Assembly: GCA_902766655.1 (NCBI GenBank)
Contig: CACXEL010000387.1
Coordinates: 1-9,363 of the forward strand
Reading direction: 5' to 3'
Length of the DNA: 9,363 nucleotides
DNA from: an uncultured Lachnospiraceae bacterium
GTDB taxonomy: Bacteria > Bacillota > Clostridia > Lachnospirales > Lachnospiraceae
The number at the start of each line of letters is the position of its first letter. Within the stretch, counting starts at the first letter, position 1. Below are positions 6,536 to 9,363 of this stretch, one piece after another. The position numbers were made by a program, and so were the translations under genes. Below the pieces are notes generated by a model, which did no database searches, was not told where the DNA came from, and saw only the letters and a list, made by a program, of their open reading frames with translations.

Positions 6536-7057
6536 TCAACCCTCCGCGAAGGCCTTGTCAGCCGCAAGGATCTCGTTCACGATCTCCTCCGTGGACTTCC
6601 CGTCGGTCTCAATGATCTTGTCGGCGACCTTCTTGTAGGCAGGCTCCCGCTCGCTGAGCATCTTGTCGACCCGTTCTGCCAGGTCGCCGCTCTTCAGCCA
6701 GGAGCTCTTGTCTCCCTTCCTGAGCCGCTCGAGAATGACCGGCTTGCCGGCCTTCAGATAATAGACCCTGCCCAGCTTTTTGAGGTAGGCTTCATTCTGG
6801 GGCATGGTGGCCAGACCGCTGCCCAGAAGAACGACAGAACGTTCATGAAGCTCCAGAAGATCCGCCAGTATGCAGGTCTCCATGGCACGATAATAAACTT
6901 CACCATAGTGATCGTAGATCTCGGCGGGCTTCATTTTCAGCTTGGCAGACACGCGTTTGTCGATATTGATGAGCGGGAGCTGGAGCTCTCTCGCCAGAGC
7001 CTTACCGACAGTACTTTTACCCGAACCCATAAATCCTTCAATTATAATATGGTTCAT
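6536..7057 (-). CDS. Divergent shikimate kinase-like protein
   Basis: Shikimate kinase phosphorylates shikimate with ATP. This 173-residue protein has family length and order: P-loop GFMGSGKST (8-16), shikimate-binding Asp33, GEVYYRAME with Arg57 (52-60), VVLLGSGLAT (75-84), and a C-terminal SEREPAYKKVADKIIETDGKS (135-155). Measured against the Mycobacterium tuberculosis enzyme, three usually invariant features differ. The first Asp of the DxD motif, a Mg2+ ligand, is Asn31. The GGG triplet is G79-S80-G81. The lid motif RPLL is replaced by SSWL (118-121), removing the lid arginine. The start at 7057 follows AAGGGAG; the ATG at 7105 sits at the predicted transcription start and is unlikely to be used. 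Its position upstream of aroD suggests an aroK role, but catalytic competence is doubtful, so I leave the symbol blank. Confidence 0.8.
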   Translation of the reverse strand: MNHIIIEGFMGSGKSTVGKALARELQLPLINIDKRVSAKLKMKPAEIYDHYGEVYYRAMETCILADLLELHERSVVLLGSGLATMPQNEAYLKKLGRVYYLKAGKPVILERLRKGDKSSWLKSGDLAERVDKMLSEREPAYKKVADKIIETDGKSTEEIVNEILAADKAFAEG

Positions 7058-7111
7058 CCTTATCTCCCTTTTTCTTTCCGGCCCCCCTCTCTGGCCGTGC
7101 TTCATAAGTAT

Positions 7112-7140
7112 ATTATAGGAGTATGTTCTCCATTTCTCAA
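7112..7140 (-). promoter_or_regulatory. Strong sigma-A promoter for the aroK-like/aroD transcript
   Basis: On the minus strand TTGAGA (7135-7140), a 17-nt spacer and a perfect TATAAT (7112-7117) make a near-consensus vegetative promoter. The expected start is near 7105, giving a leader of about 48 nt. The spacer contains the dyad GGAG-AACATA-CTCC (7118-7131), possibly an operator. The -35 lies 15 nt past the stop codon of the upstream peptidase-like gene. Confidence 0.85.
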
Positions 7141-7154
7141 GACATGATTTGGAA

Positions 7155-7850
7155 TCAACCGGTCTCAGGAGTTCCGGATACCTTCATGAGGAGGACGCTC
7201 CTGCCTTTTCCCCCTGTCATGGCAGCCAGCATTTCCTCAAAGTTCCCACGGACAAAGGCCGCCTTCCCACGGCCGGTCAGGTTATGTACCGCGAAACCAT
7301 CCTTCTGCCGTGTCAGGCAGACGTAATGAAGGTTGAGCCGCTTCTTCCGGTCAAAGTGGAAGAGCAAAATGAAAACATCTCCCCCCGCGAGCATCGCATC
7401 GAACTCGCTCTCATCCGTTGAAAGGGTGACATGGGCACCCTGCTTTGCAAGGTAGTCCCTGACCGCGTAAGGCGATGTTCCGCCAGCTCCCAGGAAGACC
7501 GCGCCGTCCCGGGCCAGCTCCCGGATCACATCCGGTAGGAAGGCCTGCCCTCCGAGGGCATGGACAGCGTTGGCTGCCGCAATCGGGCCGCAGCCGGACC
7601 ACCGCATAGTTGCGGCGCCGTAGCGAAGGTCCCCCTGCCGCTCCTGGTCCTCTATGAAACCCGGATCCGTACGGCCTCCGCTTCCGTCCAGAAAATGCCT
7701 GACATTGTCGGCGTAGCGGTGCCTCCCCGCTGCGGGCACGAGGCGGCCGATCCTGCGGCTGCCTTCCATGATTAACAGCAATGCCTCGTTCAACATTCCG
7801 GAAGTGCCTGTCTTTCCGCCTCTCCGCCTCCGGGCGGGAATGGCTTTCAT
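7155..7850 (-). CDS. Putative C39/papain-like cysteine peptidase-like protein
   Basis: The core RWSGCGPIAAANAVHALGG (83-101) has the GCGP nucleophile motif of C39-like and other papain-fold peptidases, with Cys87 as candidate nucleophile. NLHYVCLTR (173-181) supplies candidate His175, followed by GFAVHNLTG, where Asn190 stands where C39-type enzymes usually have Asp. Substrate and role are unknown, and activity is not certain. There is no obvious signal peptide; residues 1-45 are Arg/Gly-rich and probably not part of the fold. The start is uncertain: 7850, 7796 and 7769 all lack good ribosome sites. The start at 7850 is chosen because it lies one base after the stop of an 18-codon ORF that does have a ribosome site, which suggests coupled translation. 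The closest alternative reading is a catalytically inactive C39-like domain protein. Confidence 0.6.
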   Translation of the reverse strand: MKAIPARRRRGGKTGTSGMLNEALLLIMEGSRRIGRLVPAAGRHRYADNVRHFLDGSGGRTDPGFIEDQERQGDLRYGAATMRWSGCGPIAAANAVHALGGQAFLPDVIRELARDGAVFLGAGGTSPYAVRDYLAKQGAHVTLSTDESEFDAMLAGGDVFILLFHFDRKKRLNLHYVCLTRQKDGFAVHNLTGRGKAAFVRGNFEEMLAAMTGGKGRSVLLMKVSGTPETG

Positions 7851-7851
7851 T

Positions 7852-7908
7852 TCATGTGGCCGCGGAAAGCCTGGCGTCGGCCCGGGATAACAGCCGATAT
7901 ATGGACAT
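7852..7908 (-). CDS. Possible 18-residue leader peptide upstream of the peptidase-like gene
   Basis: The ORF encodes MSIYRLLSRADARLSAAT. It begins 5 nt after GAGGTGG (7914-7920), which lies right behind a strong promoter, so this is the first ATG of the transcript with a real ribosome site. Its TGA is followed by one base and then the ATG of the peptidase-like gene, a geometry seen in translational coupling. No homologue is recognised; it could instead be chance, with the main protein starting further in. Confidence 0.35.
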   Translation of the reverse strand: MSIYRLLSRADARLSAAT

Positions 7909-7929
7909 TCCCGCCACCTCTGTTTTTAT

Positions 7930-7958
7930 ATCATAGCATACTGTCTGTTTTTTCTCAA
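7930..7958 (-). promoter_or_regulatory. Strong sigma-A promoter (extended -10) for the peptidase-like gene
   Basis: On the minus strand TTGAGA (7953-7958), a 17-nt spacer and TATGAT (7930-7935) match the consensus at 5 of 6 positions each. The spacer ends in TGC, giving an extended -10. Transcription should begin near 7923, leaving only about 15 nt before the leader ORF. Confidence 0.8.
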
Positions 7959-8172
7959 CCCGGTCGTCCCAAAGGCCGATCCACAGCAGAAACCGGCCCC
8001 TAAAGGGCGGGCTGTTATCCCCACCGTCAACGCCGCTCTGCCCATGTCACGATACTGACAAAAGGTCTGCTCTTTTTCATCTCATCCGCCCAGCCTTCCG
8101 GGCGGCTGCCGGCCCATACCGCAAAAGTATTCTGTTTACAGACAAGGGTTTCCGCCTTCCCATGCTTTATTG
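7959..8172. other. Divergent intergenic region between the peptidase-like gene and tex
   Basis: No gene is supported here. Short inverted repeats are visible: GCCC-CTAAA-GGGC near 8005-8020 and a 6-bp CCGCCC/GGGCGG stem with an 8-nt loop (8086-8105). Neither has a downstream T-run on either strand. The region contains a CTTTTT run (8072-8077) but no convincing promoter other than the candidate close to tex. Confidence 0.4.
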
Positions 8173-8206
8173 TACAATTGTCCTGCTGCCGCCACGGCGG
8201 CCGCAG
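8173..8206 (+). promoter_or_regulatory. Candidate tex -10 box and GC-rich leader hairpin
   Basis: TACAAT (8173-8178) lies within the palindrome ATTGTACAAT and could be the tex -10 box; the hexamer 17 nt upstream (TTCCGC) is a poor -35. Just downstream, CTGC-T-GCCGCC (8183-8193) and GGCGGC-C-GCAG (8196-8206) form a long GC-rich hairpin, which would fall at the very 5' end of the transcript, 10 nt before the AAGGAG ribosome site. Confidence 0.4.
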
Positions 8207-8223
8207 TCATCACAGCAAGGAGC

Positions 8224-9363
8224 ATGGAACAGAAAATGAATATTCCGGAAATAATAGCAGCCGAGCTCAACATAACGAACCGTCAGGTGGAAGCCGTCAT
8301 CGCCCTGATCGACGAGGGCATGACGATTCCCTTCATAGCCAGATACCGCAAGGAGGCCCACGGCGGACTGAACGACGAGCAGCTGAGAAATCTGGACACC
8401 CGTCTTACCTACCTGCGGAATCTGGAGGAACGCCGCAATACCATCCTCGCCGCCATCGAAGCCCAGGGCAAGCTGACGTCAGCTCTGCGGGAGCAGCTGG
8501 ACCGCGCCGAGACCCTGGTCGCCCTGGAGGACCTCTACCGCCCCTACCGCCAGAAGCGGCGGACCAGGGCCATGATTGCCCGCGAGAAGGGCCTGGAGGG
8601 GCTGGCCCGCTACATTCTCTCTCCGAACGCCTCGGAGCCGGTAGAGGAGGCCGCAGCCGCCTACGTCAGTGAGGACAAGGGCGTGTCCACGGCCGCCGAC
8701 GCCATCGCCATGGCGGAGGATATCATAGCGGAAATGATTTCCGACAGCGCCGCCTTCCGCGCCTTCATCCGCGACAAGACCCTTGCGCGGGGCACGATCG
8801 TCTCGGAGGCCAAAGACGACAAGGCTCCCTCCGTCTACGAGAACTACTACCATTATGAGGAGGCCCTGGCCCGCCTGCCCGGCCACCGCATTCTTGCCCT
8901 CAACCGTGGTGAGAAGGAGAAGGTCCTCACCGTGAAGATCAAGGCGCCCGAGGAAGAGCTTCTCCGCTACCTGAACTACCAGCTGGGCGTCGGCAGGAAT
9001 CCCGTTACCGACCGCTTCAAGGCGGAGGCATGTGCGGACGCCTATAAACGCCTCATTGCCCCCTCCGTGGAAAATGAGATCCGCTCTCAGCTGACGGAAG
9101 ACGCCGAGGAAAAAGCCATCGCCCTCTTCGGAAAGAACCTCTCCCAGCTCCTGCTCATGCCGCCCGTTGCCGGCAAGACAGTCCTCGGCTGGGACCCGGC
9201 CTTCCGGACGGGCTGCAAGCTGGCCGTGGTGGATGCAACCGGCAAGGTCCTGGATACGGTCGTCATTTACCCGACTGCGCCGCAGAACAAGGTGGAGGAA
9301 GCCAAAAAGACCCTGAAAAAACTGGTGGACAGGTATAACGTGGACGTCATCTCCCTCGGGAAC
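8224..9363 (+). CDS. tex: Tex family RNA-binding transcription accessory protein (3' end off window)
   Basis: Tex is a cytoplasmic nucleic-acid-binding protein with helix-turn-helix, YqgF-like, HhH and S1 domains; it influences transcription, though its exact task is unsettled. The visible 380 residues are roughly half of the usual 700-780. The N-terminal signature is strong: ALIDEGMTIPFIARYRKEAHGGLNDEQLR, then LEDLYRPYRQKRRTRAMIAREKGLEGLA. The YqgF-like RNase H-fold domain begins near residue 320 with VLGWDPAFRTGCKLAVVDATGKVL. The start is ambiguous. The ATG at 8224 is only 1 nt from AAGGAG (8217-8222), too close for normal use, whereas the in-frame ATG at 8236 (MNIPEIIAAELNI) is 13 nt away and matches the usual Tex N-terminus. 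I list the longer form; 8236 is at least as likely. Confidence 0.95.
   Translation, partial: MEQKMNIPEIIAAELNITNRQVEAVIALIDEGMTIPFIARYRKEAHGGLNDEQLRNLDTRLTYLRNLEERRNTILAAIEAQGKLTSALREQLDRAETLVALEDLYRPYRQKRRTRAMIAREKGLEGLARYILSPNASEPVEEAAAAYVSEDKGVSTAADAIAMAEDIIAEMISDSAAFRAFIRDKTLARGTIVSEAKDDKAPSVYENYYHYEEALARLPGHRILALNRGEKEKVLTVKIKAPEEELLRYLNYQLGVGRNPVTDRFKAEACADAYKRLIAPSVENEIRSQLTEDAEEKAIALFGKNLSQLLLMPPVAGKTVLGWDPAFRTGCKLAVVDATGKVLDTVVIYPTAPQNKVEEAKKTLKKLVDRYNVDVISLGN

Noticed and set aside
6366..6539. N-terminal extension of aroD from a TTG overlapping the upstream stop
   Set aside because: AroD homologues begin at MRTVSVK, which has its own ribosome site; the extension is not homologous to the family.
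8086..8105. CCGCCC/GGGCGG stem as a terminator
   Set aside because: No T-run follows on either strand, and neither neighbouring gene ends here because both are transcribed away from it.

Overview
The window looks like chromosomal DNA from a GC-rich Clostridia member, probably Lachnospiraceae-like. This is inferred from a DUF5688 protein (a family I associate with Lachnospiraceae and relatives), an EF-P with a Lys32 tip, strong Shine-Dalgarno sites and sigma-A-type promoters. I could not run a database search, so the taxonomy is tentative. I see no rRNA, tRNA, transposon, CRISPR array or phage gene.

Layout. Everything from 1 to about 7910 is on the minus strand; a single plus-strand gene occupies the right end. 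Read in the direction of minus-strand transcription (right to left), the order is: (1) a C39/papain-like cysteine peptidase-like protein (7155-7850), apparently translated behind an 18-codon leader ORF and driven by a strong promoter; (2) a divergent shikimate kinase-like gene (6536-7057) with its own near-consensus promoter; (3) aroD, type I 3-dehydroquinate dehydratase (5598-6365); (4) efp, elongation factor P (4686-5243), with its own promoter, a roughly 170-nt structured leader and a clear intrinsic terminator; (5) a DUF5688 protein (3491-4381); (6) a very large secreted surface protein (3474 to beyond position 1). The surface protein has a signal peptide, an isopeptide-type (D2-like) domain, DUF11/DUF7507-like Ig-fold repeats and a 54-nt tandem repeat array. 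Its 3' end, including any cell-wall anchor, lies outside the window. Divergently, tex (8224 to beyond 9363) encodes the RNA-binding protein Tex and is cut by the right edge.

How the genes relate. The aroK-like gene and aroD are neighbouring shikimate-pathway genes, and Firmicutes often keep shikimate genes close to efp. DUF5688 and the adhesin are 16 nt apart with the adhesin's ribosome site in the gap, so they are probably co-transcribed.

The points most worth a second look are: the efp leader, which contains a possible 22-codon ORF ending Asp-Pro-stop; the shikimate kinase-like protein, which lacks several residues normally needed for catalysis; the repeat-bearing insertion that splits an Ig-like domain of the adhesin; and the leader-ORF arrangement in front of the peptidase gene. 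I found no clearly new defence or mobile system.
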